Of a stretch of 64,000 bases of DNA, positions 32,998 through 43,272 are shown piece after piece. The notes below the pieces were generated by a model. It saw only the letters and a list, made by a program, of their open reading frames with translations, ran no database searches and was not told where the DNA came from. The DNA is from Dokdonia sp. (GTDB taxonomy: Bacteria > Bacteroidota > Bacteroidia > Flavobacteriales > Flavobacteriaceae). The DNA lies in assembly GCA_020630915.1 (NCBI GenBank), contig JAHDIF010000001.1:141073-205072 (forward strand). The letters are read 5' to 3'. Every line of letters starts with the position of its first letter. Position 1 is the stretch's first letter. A program made the translations under genes and the position numbers.

Positions 32998-34093
32998 TTA
33001 CGTTTAGATAATCCTCTCTATTCTTAACAAAATCAAGATCAGAAATATCAATAATCTTAACGTTGAGATGATGTTGGTTTTTTATAAATTTTAGATATCC
33101 CTTATTAATTTTATCGAGATACTCTGCCTTAATTCCTTTTTCGTAATCACGCCCTCTTTTTTTAATATTGGCAATTAAACGATCTGTACTTTGAAATAAA
33201 TAGACATACAGATCTGGCTTAGGCATATCTCTGTACATCATCTCGTGTAATCTTTTGTAGAGAACAAATTCTTCTTCCTGCAAAGTTACCTGGGCAAAAA
33301 TAAGGGACTTATATCTATCATAATCTGCAATCATAAAGTCTTTGAATAGATCAAACTGACCTATATCATCCAGCAATTGTTGGTACCTATCTGCTAAGAA
33401 AGACATCTCTAGCGGAAACGCATATCGGTCTGGCTCTTCATAAAATTTAGGTAAAAAAGGATTATCCTTAAATCGTTCTAATATGAGTTTTGCATTAAAC
33501 TCTTGCGAAATCAAGGTAGCAAGACTGGTCTTTCCCGCTCCAATGTTACCTTCTATAGCGATATAGTTATACTTTAATAAATCTATGGTATCCTTTGGGT
33601 TTTTGAGCCATTTAGGTTGCTTTGTGAGTATACTGGTATCTTCGCAACATTCTAAAGCTTCTTTTACAGAAATAGAAGCTTTAGGTATCAAGGTCTCTCC
33701 TGCGATATCTGCTAGAGGTTGTAACACAAACCTACGTTCTAAAATTGCCCTGTGAGGAACCGTCAATAAATTATTTTTAATAATATTATCGTTATAAAGC
33801 AATATATCTATGTCAATAATTCTCGATGCATAACCCTCTCCTTTTCTTTCCCTCCCTAGCGATTCTTCTATAGCCAGGGTTTTATCTAATAATTCTTCGG
33901 GATGTAAATTGGTTAAGACTTTTATAGCACAGTTGTGAAAGTCTGGACCTTCAAACCCTAACGCAGGGCTGGCATATACTGGAGATATCTTTACTACACA
34001 TCCCACTTTATTAAACAGTTCTAAAACTGCTTTATTGAGATGTTCGTAGGTGTTCCCTAGATTACTTCCTAATGAGAAAAAAACTGTATTCAA
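32984..34093 (-). CDS. folK: FolK-deoxynucleoside kinase fusion
   Basis: A 369-residue bifunctional protein. Residues 1-150 are 6-hydroxymethyl-dihydropterin pyrophosphokinase (FFSLGSNLGNTYEHL, SRIIDIDILLYND, VPHRAILERRFVLQPLADI) for folate synthesis. Residues about 170-369 are a P-loop deoxynucleoside kinase (AIEGNIGAGKTSLATLI, ERFKDNPFLPKFYE, LYVYLFQSTDRLIANIKKRGR). The fusion joins folate and nucleotide salvage and is known in Bacteroidota. No ATG precedes the FolK motif. The TTG at 34093 (MNTVFFSLGSN) fits best; an upstream TTG at 34138 is less likely. Confidence 0.88.
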   Translation of the reverse strand: MNTVFFSLGSNLGNTYEHLNKAVLELFNKVGCVVKISPVYASPALGFEGPDFHNCAIKVLTNLHPEELLDKTLAIEESLGRERKGEGYASRIIDIDILLYNDNIIKNNLLTVPHRAILERRFVLQPLADIAGETLIPKASISVKEALECCEDTSILTKQPKWLKNPKDTIDLLKYNYIAIEGNIGAGKTSLATLISQEFNAKLILERFKDNPFLPKFYEEPDRYAFPLEMSFLADRYQQLLDDIGQFDLFKDFMIADYDRYKSLIFAQVTLQEEEFVLYKRLHEMMYRDMPKPDLYVYLFQSTDRLIANIKKRGRDYEKGIKAEYLDKINKGYLKFIKNQHHLNVKIIDISDLDFVKNREDYLNVISQF

Positions 34094-34193
34094 ACTAACG
34101 TATTTATATGCAAAGACTTTGCACACATTTAATATCAAATTAAGGAAAAGAAACTCACAATACCTTAATTTTACAATTGAAGTTATTAATAAT

Positions 34194-34907
34194 ATGAATA
34201 ATCAAGCAACTGCTCGACCCCTGCGAGATGTGCAACAAGCATATAGAATATATTTTATTTTAGGTGCTCTTTTTATTTGTGCTCTCGTTGTTAGTAACCT
34301 CATCTTTCAAAAATTCTTTACTTGGGATTTTTTTGGGCTATACACCTTTGAGATTTCTGTAGGAATTCTTCCTTATCCCATCACCTTTTTAATTACAGAC
34401 ATTATTAGTGAAGTTTATGGCAAGAAAAAGGCAAATCAAGTAGTAACCGCCGGTATTTTTGCTTCGCTATTTTCACTGCTCATTGTTTACGTAGCTCAAG
34501 CTGTACCAGCTACCGAGTGGAGCCCAGTGCAGGATTCTTTATTTACAAAAGTTTTTGGAGCCACGGCAGTAGCGGTTTTTGCTAGTATGATAGCATACTT
34601 GCTTGCACAGTATGTAGACATACAAATTTTTCATTTTTGGAAACGCCTCACTAAGGGCAAGCACTTATGGCTGCGCAATAATTTTTCGACATTTTTAAGT
34701 CAGTTTATAGACACTGCCGCTGTACTCTTACTTTTGTGCTCCTTCGGCAAGATTGAATGGGAGCGTTTTTCTAGTCTTTTGCTCAGTGGGTTCTTATTTA
34801 AAGTACTCATCGCAGCATTAGACACACCACTACTTTACTTAGGAGTTGCATTTTTTAGAAAGAAATTTAACCTTGCCCAAGGCGAAGAACTAGAGCTAGA
34901 CATATAA
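34194..34907 (+). CDS. Queuosine precursor transporter (YhhQ family)
   Basis: A 237-residue membrane protein with about six helices. The signatures are FEISVGILPYPITFLITDIISEVYGKK and SQFIDTAAVLLLL of the VUT/YhhQ family, which imports queuosine precursors such as preQ0 or preQ1. The ATG at 34194 (MNNQATARP) is chosen; the open frame to 34050 would overlap folK. It is followed 6 bp later by the AsmA gene. Confidence 0.88.
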   Translation: MNNQATARPLRDVQQAYRIYFILGALFICALVVSNLIFQKFFTWDFFGLYTFEISVGILPYPITFLITDIISEVYGKKKANQVVTAGIFASLFSLLIVYVAQAVPATEWSPVQDSLFTKVFGATAVAVFASMIAYLLAQYVDIQIFHFWKRLTKGKHLWLRNNFSTFLSQFIDTAAVLLLLCSFGKIEWERFSSLLLSGFLFKVLIAALDTPLLYLGVAFFRKKFNLAQGEELELDI

Positions 34908-34913
34908 CAACAT

Positions 34914-37634
34914 ATGAAACGTATATTAAAAATAGTAGGTATTACATTTATTGTGGTACTTATTGCTGCCATAGCAAGTCCCTTCTTATTTAAAGACAAG
35001 TTAGAAGACCTACTCAAAAAAACTATTAATCAAAATCTTAATGCTACGGTCTCTTGGGAGTCATTAGACGTAAGTTTGCTCTCCAATTTTCCAAAAGCTA
35101 CTGTCGCCTTAAATGATTTTCTGATAGTAAATAACACTCCCTTTAAAGGAGATACACTCGCTCAAGGAAAGGATCTCAAAATCGAAATGGGCATTAAACA
35201 ACTGTTTAAAAAAGCTTCTCAAGATCCTATAAAGATAGATGCACTACAGCTAGATGAAGCGATTGTCCATCTTAAAATAAATAAAGAGGGCAAAGCAAAC
35301 TATGATATCGTTAAGACTTCTACAGTAGATTCTCCCGCTATCGCGAAAGATACCAACATAGCAGAACCCTTTGTATTTGATCTTGCCCACTATGAGATAA
35401 ATAACAGTACCATTGCGTATAGTGATGAAGCGTCAAATACTTTTTTTGTGATCAATAATCTGGATCACGAAGGAAATGGAGATTTTTCTGCGGTGGAAAG
35501 TACGCTATCTACCTCAACAAAAGGCGATGTATCACTTGATATTGAAGATACAAATTACATCCGTGGTCAGCATATAGAGCTAGATGCGGCTATTGAGCTA
35601 GATCTAGAAAATCAAAAATATACGTTCAAAGAAAACAAAGGAACTATTAATGCGTTACCCCTCACATTTGATGGATTCGTTCAACTTGTTGATGACAATA
35701 CAACTATGGATATCACCTTTGAAACACCTGACTCAAATTTCAAAAACTTTCTGGCAGTTATTCCTCAAGAATACGCAAGAAATCTGGATGGAGTGGATAC
35801 CAGTGGTGATTTTCGCGTAAGCGGAAAAATAAAGGGAAACGTTACAGAAAATACGATCCCTACATTAGATATTGCGATTATGTCTAATAACGCTTCATTT
35901 AAATATCCCGACCTCCCTAAACGTATGGAGGGTATTAATATAGACGCGCGCATCATTAATACTACTGGAATTGCAGACAATACGTATATACTTATTAATG
36001 CGCTTAATTTTAGAATAGATGATGATGTATTTTCGGCTAACGGTAGTGTAAAGAACCTCACGGCCAATATGCTTGTGAATCTCGCGTTAAAAGGGCGTCT
36101 TAATCTTGCTAATATTGAAAAGGTATACCCCATAGGCCTAGAAGAGCCTCTTCTAGGGATTATAAATGCAGATTTTTCTACCAATTTTGATATGGCCAGT
36201 GTCGAAAATAAGAACTATCAAAACATCAAGAGTTCTGGTACAGCCAGCCTTCAAGATTTTAATTATAGCTCGCCAGAACTAGCACGACCTATCGCAATCT
36301 CAAATGCTTCGGTTAATTTTAAACCTGGAATTATATCCTTAGATCGTTTTAACGGAACAACAGGGGCTACGGATATTAATGCAACTGGGACTATAGAAAA
36401 TTTAATTCCTTTTGTAATGTCACAGGAGGACCTAAAAGGACGGTTTAAGGTGACCTCAAATGTGTTTGATATGAACGATTTTATGGTTCTAGAGAGTGGA
36501 AGTACTGGACAGAGCGATACTGATAATGAAGAAAGAAATACGGGCGCCTCTAGTGTAAAAATACCTGACTTTCTAAATGCTGGTCTCGATTTTACTGCAA
36601 ATAAAGTGATCTATGATGATCTAACACTTACAGAGGTTGCTGGGAGTGTTACTATACAGAATGAAAGTGCTAATTTGAGAGATCTAACTTCTTCTATTTT
36701 TGGCGGTAAAGCAGGACTTTCTGGCAATGTATCGACCAAAAATAACACCCCTGTTTTTAATGTGGCATTGGATCTTAGCAAGATAGATATAGACCAATCT
36801 TTTAGCAATTTACCACTTCTTAAAAGTCTTGCGCCTATTGCAAAAGCTCTACAAGGAGCACTTTCTACAAAGATATCGCTACAAGGAAGACTAGATGAAA
36901 ATCTATCACCTATACTTAATACAATTGAAGGAAATGCCATTGCTCAAGTAGAAACAACTGACATACAAACAAGCAATATGCCTTTACTTGCTGCACTGGA
37001 CAGCAAACTAGATTTTATCAATATTGCAGATTTAAATCTTGAAACATTAACTACTAGATTAGATTTTAAAGATGGACACGTAATTGTCTCACCCTTTGAT
37101 TTTAAAATAAAAGGGGTTACCGTGAATGTGAATGGAGGGCACAGCTTTGAGAATGTTATGGACTACACTATTGATTTAGACGTACCCGCAAGCTACCTAG
37201 GCAAGGATGTAAGCGGTTTACTATCTAAATTAACTGCTCAGGAGAGAGAGCGTCTTCACGTACCCTTACCCATTGTACTCTCTGGTAGTTTTACAAACCC
37301 AACGATTAAAGTTAACTCACAGGCGGCAATTTCTAATTTGAGTAATCAAATTATAGAAATACAAAAACAGCATCTTAAGGACAAGGGTAATGATATTTTA
37401 CAAGATGTACTTTCAGAAAAAGTAGGTGGTGGTGCTGGAACGATACTAAAAGATGTTGCTGGTGAGATATTAGGAGGAAATTCTAGCACTAAGGACAGTA
37501 CAGCGGTAGCTACACCACCTACCAATACAACCTCTACAACTGACGAGGTCATTAAAGATGTAGCAACTGATATATTAGGTGGACTTCTGGGAAGTAAAAA
37601 GAAAAAAGAAGTTAAAAAAGATTCTGTTTATTAG
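34914..37634 (+). CDS. AsmA-like protein
   Basis: A 906-residue envelope protein anchored by an N-terminal helix (IVGITFIVVLIAAIASPFLF), then an AsmA/repeating beta-groove-type periplasmic part. The start (LEDLLKKTINQNLNATVSWE) and the near-C-terminal HVIVSPFDFKIKGVTVNVNGGHSF are typical of AsmA proteins, thought to carry lipids to the outer membrane. A low-complexity Thr/Ser/Lys tail ends it. It contains a degenerate palindrome near 35337. Confidence 0.85.
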   Translation: MKRILKIVGITFIVVLIAAIASPFLFKDKLEDLLKKTINQNLNATVSWESLDVSLLSNFPKATVALNDFLIVNNTPFKGDTLAQGKDLKIEMGIKQLFKKASQDPIKIDALQLDEAIVHLKINKEGKANYDIVKTSTVDSPAIAKDTNIAEPFVFDLAHYEINNSTIAYSDEASNTFFVINNLDHEGNGDFSAVESTLSTSTKGDVSLDIEDTNYIRGQHIELDAAIELDLENQKYTFKENKGTINALPLTFDGFVQLVDDNTTMDITFETPDSNFKNFLAVIPQEYARNLDGVDTSGDFRVSGKIKGNVTENTIPTLDIAIMSNNASFKYPDLPKRMEGINIDARIINTTGIADNTYILINALNFRIDDDVFSANGSVKNLTANMLVNLALKGRLNLANIEKVYPIGLEEPLLGIINADFSTNFDMASVENKNYQNIKSSGTASLQDFNYSSPELARPIAISNASVNFKPGIISLDRFNGTTGATDINATGTIENLIPFVMSQEDLKGRFKVTSNVFDMNDFMVLESGSTGQSDTDNEERNTGASSVKIPDFLNAGLDFTANKVIYDDLTLTEVAGSVTIQNESANLRDLTSSIFGGKAGLSGNVSTKNNTPVFNVALDLSKIDIDQSFSNLPLLKSLAPIAKALQGALSTKISLQGRLDENLSPILNTIEGNAIAQVETTDIQTSNMPLLAALDSKLDFINIADLNLETLTTRLDFKDGHVIVSPFDFKIKGVTVNVNGGHSFENVMDYTIDLDVPASYLGKDVSGLLSKLTAQERERLHVPLPIVLSGSFTNPTIKVNSQAAISNLSNQIIEIQKQHLKDKGNDILQDVLSEKVGGGAGTILKDVAGEILGGNSSTKDSTAVATPPTNTTSTTDEVIKDVATDILGGLLGSKKKKEVKKDSVY

Positions 37635-37729
37635 AATATTGCTTTTGCGCAAGCATCATTAAAAACATAGCTCATCTAACGTTCTATAACATTAGAAGAT
37701 CCTGCATTAGTCCCTAATGCGCTTAGGAA
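37635..37729. other. Gap between convergent genes
   Basis: Contains a degenerate palindrome GCTTTTGCGCAAGC near 37641, but no clear terminator or gene. Confidence 0.5.
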
Positions 37730-40279
37730 TTAGCTTTCTTTATTTATATTTTTAGGTCTATTGACAAATGTCTCTTTTACTCTCTTAGAAATTAGGAAAT
37801 AAGGAATCCATATAGCAGCTCTTACAATAGACATTATTATCTCTTTTGCCGTTTCATAATTGTCTTCACTAGTATAGACATCTCCATTAATTGCATAGGC
37901 AGCAATAGCATCAAGAATTATAAATGCTGCTGTACTTGCAAACAGAATTACCATTAATCTAGGGACCGTAGATCTCCTTTCAAAAAATAGTATAACTAAT
38001 ATAAGAGCAAAAATTATTCTTGCTATATTGATCATAAGCTCTAAAGCAACAAGGAAGACTGTAGCCTTGCCAGCTGTTCCTTCTGTATTCCATAACGTAG
38101 ACCAGGTATAAGCATCATAAAAACCATTTTCACCCAATAGATCTACTAGAATTATTATGGGTGTAAGTATAAGTCCTATCGCAATAAGAATTAACCAACC
38201 TCCTATGGGCTTTGCACGCACGTTTTGTATTTCTGGAACAACATCATAGTCAAAATATAGTCTATAAGCACCGTAACAAGAGAGTAGTAGTGCTACTATG
38301 GTTAAAATTATGGCGACCCAACTCAAGCCTGATCCTCCGGCACCTTGAGCAAGTCCTTGATCATAACTGACAAAATACGATAACTCCTCCTGAATTTTTT
38401 CATGATCTGTTATATACTTCGCTACATCCTCTGCCGGAACATAATCTTTCTTTCTCTTGTAAGTATGTGATATATTTACTTTGTTTAGATAACTGTCTAC
38501 CTCGTTAGTATACTCATAATAATCACTCTCCATAGAAATATTTACAGGTTCTGCAGACCATTCCTCCGGAAGGTTTACAGATATATCATAAGAGATATTT
38601 GCAGGATAAGAGATATAGTACGGTGATGTTCTGGTAGGAGATTTTGTGGTAGAAATATAACTCTCTAAGGATAGTGGATATAATTCAACATATATCAAGT
38701 TTTCATTATCTGAAGACTTTTGCCAAATAGAATCTATGGTATAAGATTCACGTACTTTAAAGGTATTTGAGGTGTCGCGAAAGTCTTCAATAGTAATTTT
38801 TTCATCTACTTCTAGACTGGGAAATAACACACTGTAAAACTGTAAATACTCTTTTTGAATAACCGCATTACTCCGTTGAGCAAAATCTGCTCTTATAGCA
38901 TCTGCATTACTCCCTTTATAAGTTGTAATTACCGTTAAGGCCCCGCTACCATTGATCTCATTTACATCATAAATCTCTTGTACTTCTACTGCGCTTTCCT
39001 GATTAAAAGGTAGCGTTACCAGGTCCTTTACTCCAGGTTTGAGAACAAGGCCTTTTTTGTAATCTGGAAAGGGTCGTTTTTCTATTCCCCCTCCTTGATT
39101 AGATATGGTCGGGTCTACATAAAATTCTTGATTATTATAGGAATAATTAACTACACAATGATCGAAGGAATTAGGTGAAGGCATTCTATCTCCTACAATT
39201 TCACCTTTAGAAGAGCTTACTAACATAGGATATGCCTCTACTCCAATGTGATTAAGCAACTCTACAAGTAACAATGATTTACCCTTGCAGTCGCCATAGC
39301 GCTGATTAAGTACCTTGAGTGGGGACTCTGGCGTATGAGAACTCAATCCATTTTCAAAACCAAAATACCTGATGTCGTCCTGCACAAAATCTATGAGTTG
39401 TTTTATCTGTTTTCTCTTAGGAAGCTCTATATCCTTTGGAGTCGAAACATTTTGATCAATGAGCTTTTTTAATTGCGTTCTTTCAGCTTTGGATAGTCTG
39501 TACAATTCTCCGTATTGCTTCACAATATCCTCCCAAGATCCATGTGTGCTCAAATAGACCTGTGGGTAATCATCATACCAAATGGGGGTATTGGAATCAT
39601 AATACTTAGCAGCCACATTTTTCTCAGACCAGGTATAGATTTTTATATTTCCTTCTTCTGTAACCTCAGGTTTAGATGCGTTATTTCTATATTGAAATAG
39701 AGGTGGATTGGACTTTTCTGTAAGTATTCTGTAATATATTTTTCCAAAAGGAAGACCATACTGCAAATTGAGAATATTGCCATAATCACCTTTGTAAACC
39801 GGATTACTTCCACTAATACTATATGAGTACTCAAGAATGTCACCCTCACGTATATCTAAAAGGTTTACAATGCTGGTAAGTCTACCATCGTATAATTTAC
39901 GTTCCAGATTAGACTCTCTCTGTACTGTCTGAATCTGGTTAAGATCTAATTTATCTATTACCTCGCCATCTCTAAGAACTTCTATTTTATGAAATACAAA
40001 TTTTTCATAGGCCGGATCAAATTCAAAAGTAAGATCTGATAGTTCAGAAATCCCTTCTGTATTAAGGACTTTTACGATAATATGTGCATAATAAGCATCA
40101 AGAATCGCGTTAAACTGTTTATCTGATAAGAGATAGTAGTATGCAGCATCGTCATCATTATTTACAGTTGTATCATAGGCAACTTCTGTTACCCATTTAG
40201 GTGTTGGCCCTTGTATAGGCTTTTGAGAAAAAATATGTAATGAAAAAAGGATACAAAGGAAAAGTGATATTTGCTTCAA
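37730..40279 (-). CDS. DUF3857-transglutaminase-DUF2569 membrane protein
   Basis: An 849-residue exported protein starting with a TTG and the signal peptide ISLFLCILFSLHIFSQ. It has a DUF3857 domain at about 50-230, a transglutaminase-like domain at about 290-410 with the Cys-His-Asp triad (RYGDCKGKS, FDHCVVNY, YVDPT), a beta region, and a membrane part at 650-830 with a DUF2569 motif (AKPIGGWLILIAIGLIL) and four helices. DUF3857-transglutaminase pairs are frequent in Bacteroidota; the DUF2569 fusion at the C-terminus is less common in my experience. Enzyme substrate unknown. Confidence 0.85.
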   Translation of the reverse strand: MKQISLFLCILFSLHIFSQKPIQGPTPKWVTEVAYDTTVNNDDDAAYYYLLSDKQFNAILDAYYAHIIVKVLNTEGISELSDLTFEFDPAYEKFVFHKIEVLRDGEVIDKLDLNQIQTVQRESNLERKLYDGRLTSIVNLLDIREGDILEYSYSISGSNPVYKGDYGNILNLQYGLPFGKIYYRILTEKSNPPLFQYRNNASKPEVTEEGNIKIYTWSEKNVAAKYYDSNTPIWYDDYPQVYLSTHGSWEDIVKQYGELYRLSKAERTQLKKLIDQNVSTPKDIELPKRKQIKQLIDFVQDDIRYFGFENGLSSHTPESPLKVLNQRYGDCKGKSLLLVELLNHIGVEAYPMLVSSSKGEIVGDRMPSPNSFDHCVVNYSYNNQEFYVDPTISNQGGGIEKRPFPDYKKGLVLKPGVKDLVTLPFNQESAVEVQEIYDVNEINGSGALTVITTYKGSNADAIRADFAQRSNAVIQKEYLQFYSVLFPSLEVDEKITIEDFRDTSNTFKVRESYTIDSIWQKSSDNENLIYVELYPLSLESYISTTKSPTRTSPYYISYPANISYDISVNLPEEWSAEPVNISMESDYYEYTNEVDSYLNKVNISHTYKRKKDYVPAEDVAKYITDHEKIQEELSYFVSYDQGLAQGAGGSGLSWVAIILTIVALLLSCYGAYRLYFDYDVVPEIQNVRAKPIGGWLILIAIGLILTPIIILVDLLGENGFYDAYTWSTLWNTEGTAGKATVFLVALELMINIARIIFALILVILFFERRSTVPRLMVILFASTAAFIILDAIAAYAINGDVYTSEDNYETAKEIIMSIVRAAIWIPYFLISKRVKETFVNRPKNINKES

Positions 40280-40378
40280 AATATATATCGTAAGTTAGAT
40301 GTAGGAAAGATAATAGGATTATTTCTATCTAACAACAAGTATCTATTGGTCCTATATGCTTTTGCGAAAGTGTTCCTT

Positions 40379-43159
40379 CTAAAAAAAGAAAAAAGAGTCA
40401 TTACCCGTCTCACCCCCTTTTCCTAAGGTGTTAAACTTCCAGCTAAGGCTCAACATAAAATATTGCTGCAAGACCGTACTTTGAACGTCTTGAATAAAGT
40501 TTGCATTTGCCGTCCTTCTAGCATTAGTATTCTGATTGAGCACATCGTATACCTTAAAAGTAAGCGTAGCATTGTCCTTAAGGAAACTATAGGCTACCGT
40601 GGTATTCCAAAACCAAGAACTTCTCTGAAAGCCTTCTGCCACATTAGGGTTATAATTGTATAGCATATCATTGCGCCACTCTACATGCTTTATGGCAAAA
40701 AAGCCAGTATTAATTCTCAAGTTGTGATTTACAAACTCTTGATCATCAAAGGCCTCAATTCCAAACTGTGTAGTTGAAAAAGAAATATTATACCTCGGAC
40801 GTATTTCAAATAGATCTTTCCAGGTAAAAGATATGCTTGCATTAGGTGTTAACGAGCTTGTCTTACTGGCATACTGCACACCATTATTGAAATTTATATT
40901 ACGATTAAAGTTACCATAAAGTCCTGCCCCATATTTAAACGTACGCAGGGAGTCCAGTTTGACAGACTTATCATACCCAGTACTCGCGTTAAGACTATAG
41001 TTGCCATCTACATTTACATAGGTAGTATTTCTTACCAAATTCTCATCTACAATAGTCCTACTTGTTACAGCGTCATTAGTAATATTACCATTTAGGTTTG
41101 CATAGTAACTACCACCTTTTTGAAAATCGTAGTTATTAAAACCTGCGTATAGACTATGATTATTAGAAGGTCCTAAGTTGGGGTTTCCTTGAATAATATT
41201 TAGAGGATCAGATACATCAACAAAAGGATTGAGCTGGGATACGTCTGGAGGTGTATTTGTTAAATTATATCCAAGATATGTAGACATTTTTGGACTAAAG
41301 CGATAATTAAAATAAGAAGATAATTCTACTGCTTCAAAGTTTTGTGATATATTAAGTTCAGGTCGCAAGACATCTTCGTTTTCTAGAGTTCGAAAAACAT
41401 ACCCTCCACCAAAACTTAAGTTCATTTTCTCCGTATTCCATCGCATAGATAATTGAGGGGTTGTACGTATATTTCGAGCACTAAAATCTGTACTCAAAAG
41501 CTCATTAAACATTGTAAATCCCTGCGTTGTCTCATCAAAATCAAATGTACTTCGCCTCCTGTCTCTTTGGTCATTTCTGTAAGAAAATTTTGCATCTATA
41601 AATAATTTTTTTGCCACTACAGGAATTCTATAGGTAATATCCCCATTAAATCCATCTAAATTTGTCTCGCCGTCTGTAAACTGGTTTCTTTCTATAAGTA
41701 CAGGATCACCACCAAAAACTTCTGTCGTAGAATTTAAAAACTCTTCAGAGTCTGCTCTATTGACCTCATTAGACACCCGTAATTTCAAGAATGCACCTCT
41801 ATTTCCAAAACGTTTTGTTACACTAATTGTATTGCTAAAATCACGCCCTATGTTTTCTCTGTTAGAAGCCAATGAACTGTTATTTATCAATACGCCTTGT
41901 TCATTAAATGACTCTTCCTTGTTACCATTAAAATTGCGTGCTCTCGCAGCAGAAAAGGAAGGCCTAATGTTTATAAATAAAGTGCTATCTGGTTTAATAT
42001 TTACAGTAAGATTTACGTCTTGATTATCGTTATTACCCCTAGTGCGTGAGTTGCTATTCGTAAAGAATCTGCTATCTGGTAAGATACTTTCTCTTTCAGT
42101 ACGAGTGTCATTTGTGCTGTTTGCGCCAGAATAAAAATAATCTGCGTTCACATCTACCTTCTCACTTATTTCATCGGTATAATTTGCTCCAACATTACGG
42201 CTATTTATAATACCATTACCTCCACCAAAACGCCGTCCTCCTATCCCAAAAGAGCCGTTACTATTCACGTACATACTACCTCCATTCCCAAACATTTTCT
42301 GGATCTCACCAAAGCTAAACCCTGGCGAATTAATATTATTCCCTCCAGCGAGCACACTTATACGTCTATCATTATTAAAAAGATTAACGATTCCAGCATA
42401 TTCAAAACGATCATCTGTGCCACCTCCGGCATTAAGTCTTCCAAAAACACCTTTATTATTTTCTTCGGCAATGGTCAGGTTAATCGTTTTATTTTCTCTA
42501 TCGCCTTCTTCACCTGAGAAAGCTTCATCATCTGTTTTTGTGTCCGTAATCTGTATTTTTTCTACTATTTCTTTGGTGAGATTACGAGTTGCAATTGTAG
42601 GGTCGTCACCGAAAAATGGCTTCCCATTTACTAATATCTTATTAACCTCCTTGCCATTTACTCGTATTTTACCTTCCTCATCTACCTCAACACCAGGGAG
42701 CTCCTTAAGTAAGTCTTCTATATTGGCATCTTTTTTAGTCTTAAAAGATTTCACATTAAATTCTAATGTGTCTTTCTTAACGGTGATAGGAGCTCTACTC
42801 TTTACAACTACTTCGTCTAGGGTTGCAGTTTCATAGTCCAATAGGATATCTCCCACGTTTACAGAACCTTGAGAAAGGTCTAAAACTTTCCTGTAATTTT
42901 CATAACCCACAAAAGAGATATTGAGAGCGACCTTTTTTAAAGGAGTTCTTCCTTCTAACTCAAAAATACCTTTGGCGTTTGTTATGGTGTAAGTAACTAA
43001 TGTGGTATCTTTTGTAGTCTCCACAAAAACCGTTGCGGCTTCTAGTGGTTGTTGTGTCGTTTTATCTTTAAGAGTTCCTTTAACTGAGAAGGTTTGAGCT
43101 TTCGCGAAAGCAAAAACAAACATAAACGCAAATAGCGTTAGTGCACGCAATTGTGTCAT
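40379..43159 (-). CDS. Outer-membrane beta-barrel protein, TonB-receptor-like
   Basis: A 926-residue protein: signal peptide, N-terminal carboxypeptidase-regulatory-like beta-sandwich (FSVKGTLKDKTTQQPLEAATVFV), plug region (LKELPGVEVDEEGKIRVNGKEV, ILVNGKPFFGDDP), then a long beta-barrel of the Outer membrane protein beta-barrel (OMP_b-brl_3) type with C-terminal LSWKFNT. Expected in the outer membrane, transporting an unknown ligand. It has no SusD partner here. The cleavage site of its signal peptide (AFAKAQ) is encoded by the palindrome at 43098. Confidence 0.9.
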   Translation of the reverse strand: MTQLRALTLFAFMFVFAFAKAQTFSVKGTLKDKTTQQPLEAATVFVETTKDTTLVTYTITNAKGIFELEGRTPLKKVALNISFVGYENYRKVLDLSQGSVNVGDILLDYETATLDEVVVKSRAPITVKKDTLEFNVKSFKTKKDANIEDLLKELPGVEVDEEGKIRVNGKEVNKILVNGKPFFGDDPTIATRNLTKEIVEKIQITDTKTDDEAFSGEEGDRENKTINLTIAEENNKGVFGRLNAGGGTDDRFEYAGIVNLFNNDRRISVLAGGNNINSPGFSFGEIQKMFGNGGSMYVNSNGSFGIGGRRFGGGNGIINSRNVGANYTDEISEKVDVNADYFYSGANSTNDTRTERESILPDSRFFTNSNSRTRGNNDNQDVNLTVNIKPDSTLFINIRPSFSAARARNFNGNKEESFNEQGVLINNSSLASNRENIGRDFSNTISVTKRFGNRGAFLKLRVSNEVNRADSEEFLNSTTEVFGGDPVLIERNQFTDGETNLDGFNGDITYRIPVVAKKLFIDAKFSYRNDQRDRRRSTFDFDETTQGFTMFNELLSTDFSARNIRTTPQLSMRWNTEKMNLSFGGGYVFRTLENEDVLRPELNISQNFEAVELSSYFNYRFSPKMSTYLGYNLTNTPPDVSQLNPFVDVSDPLNIIQGNPNLGPSNNHSLYAGFNNYDFQKGGSYYANLNGNITNDAVTSRTIVDENLVRNTTYVNVDGNYSLNASTGYDKSVKLDSLRTFKYGAGLYGNFNRNINFNNGVQYASKTSSLTPNASISFTWKDLFEIRPRYNISFSTTQFGIEAFDDQEFVNHNLRINTGFFAIKHVEWRNDMLYNYNPNVAEGFQRSSWFWNTTVAYSFLKDNATLTFKVYDVLNQNTNARRTANANFIQDVQSTVLQQYFMLSLSWKFNTLGKGGETGNDSFFFF
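43098..43111. repeat. Palindrome GCTTTCGCGAAAGC (in TonB-like gene signal peptide)
   Basis: Exact copy, read as AFAKA. The Ala-Lys-Ala just before Gln fits a signal peptidase I site. Confidence 0.95.
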
Positions 43160-43272
43160 AGATGATGGTTGATTGATTGATGTCCCCTAATGTAGCCAAT
43201 CCCTCTATAAAGGTTTCTGCAACCCATTAAAGATTAGCAAACTATTAACACAACGTGTTTAAGACCAATCTA

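Noticed and set aside
34050-34193. N-terminal extension of the YhhQ-type transporter
   Set aside because: It overlaps folK in another phase; the protein family starts near MNNQ at 34194.
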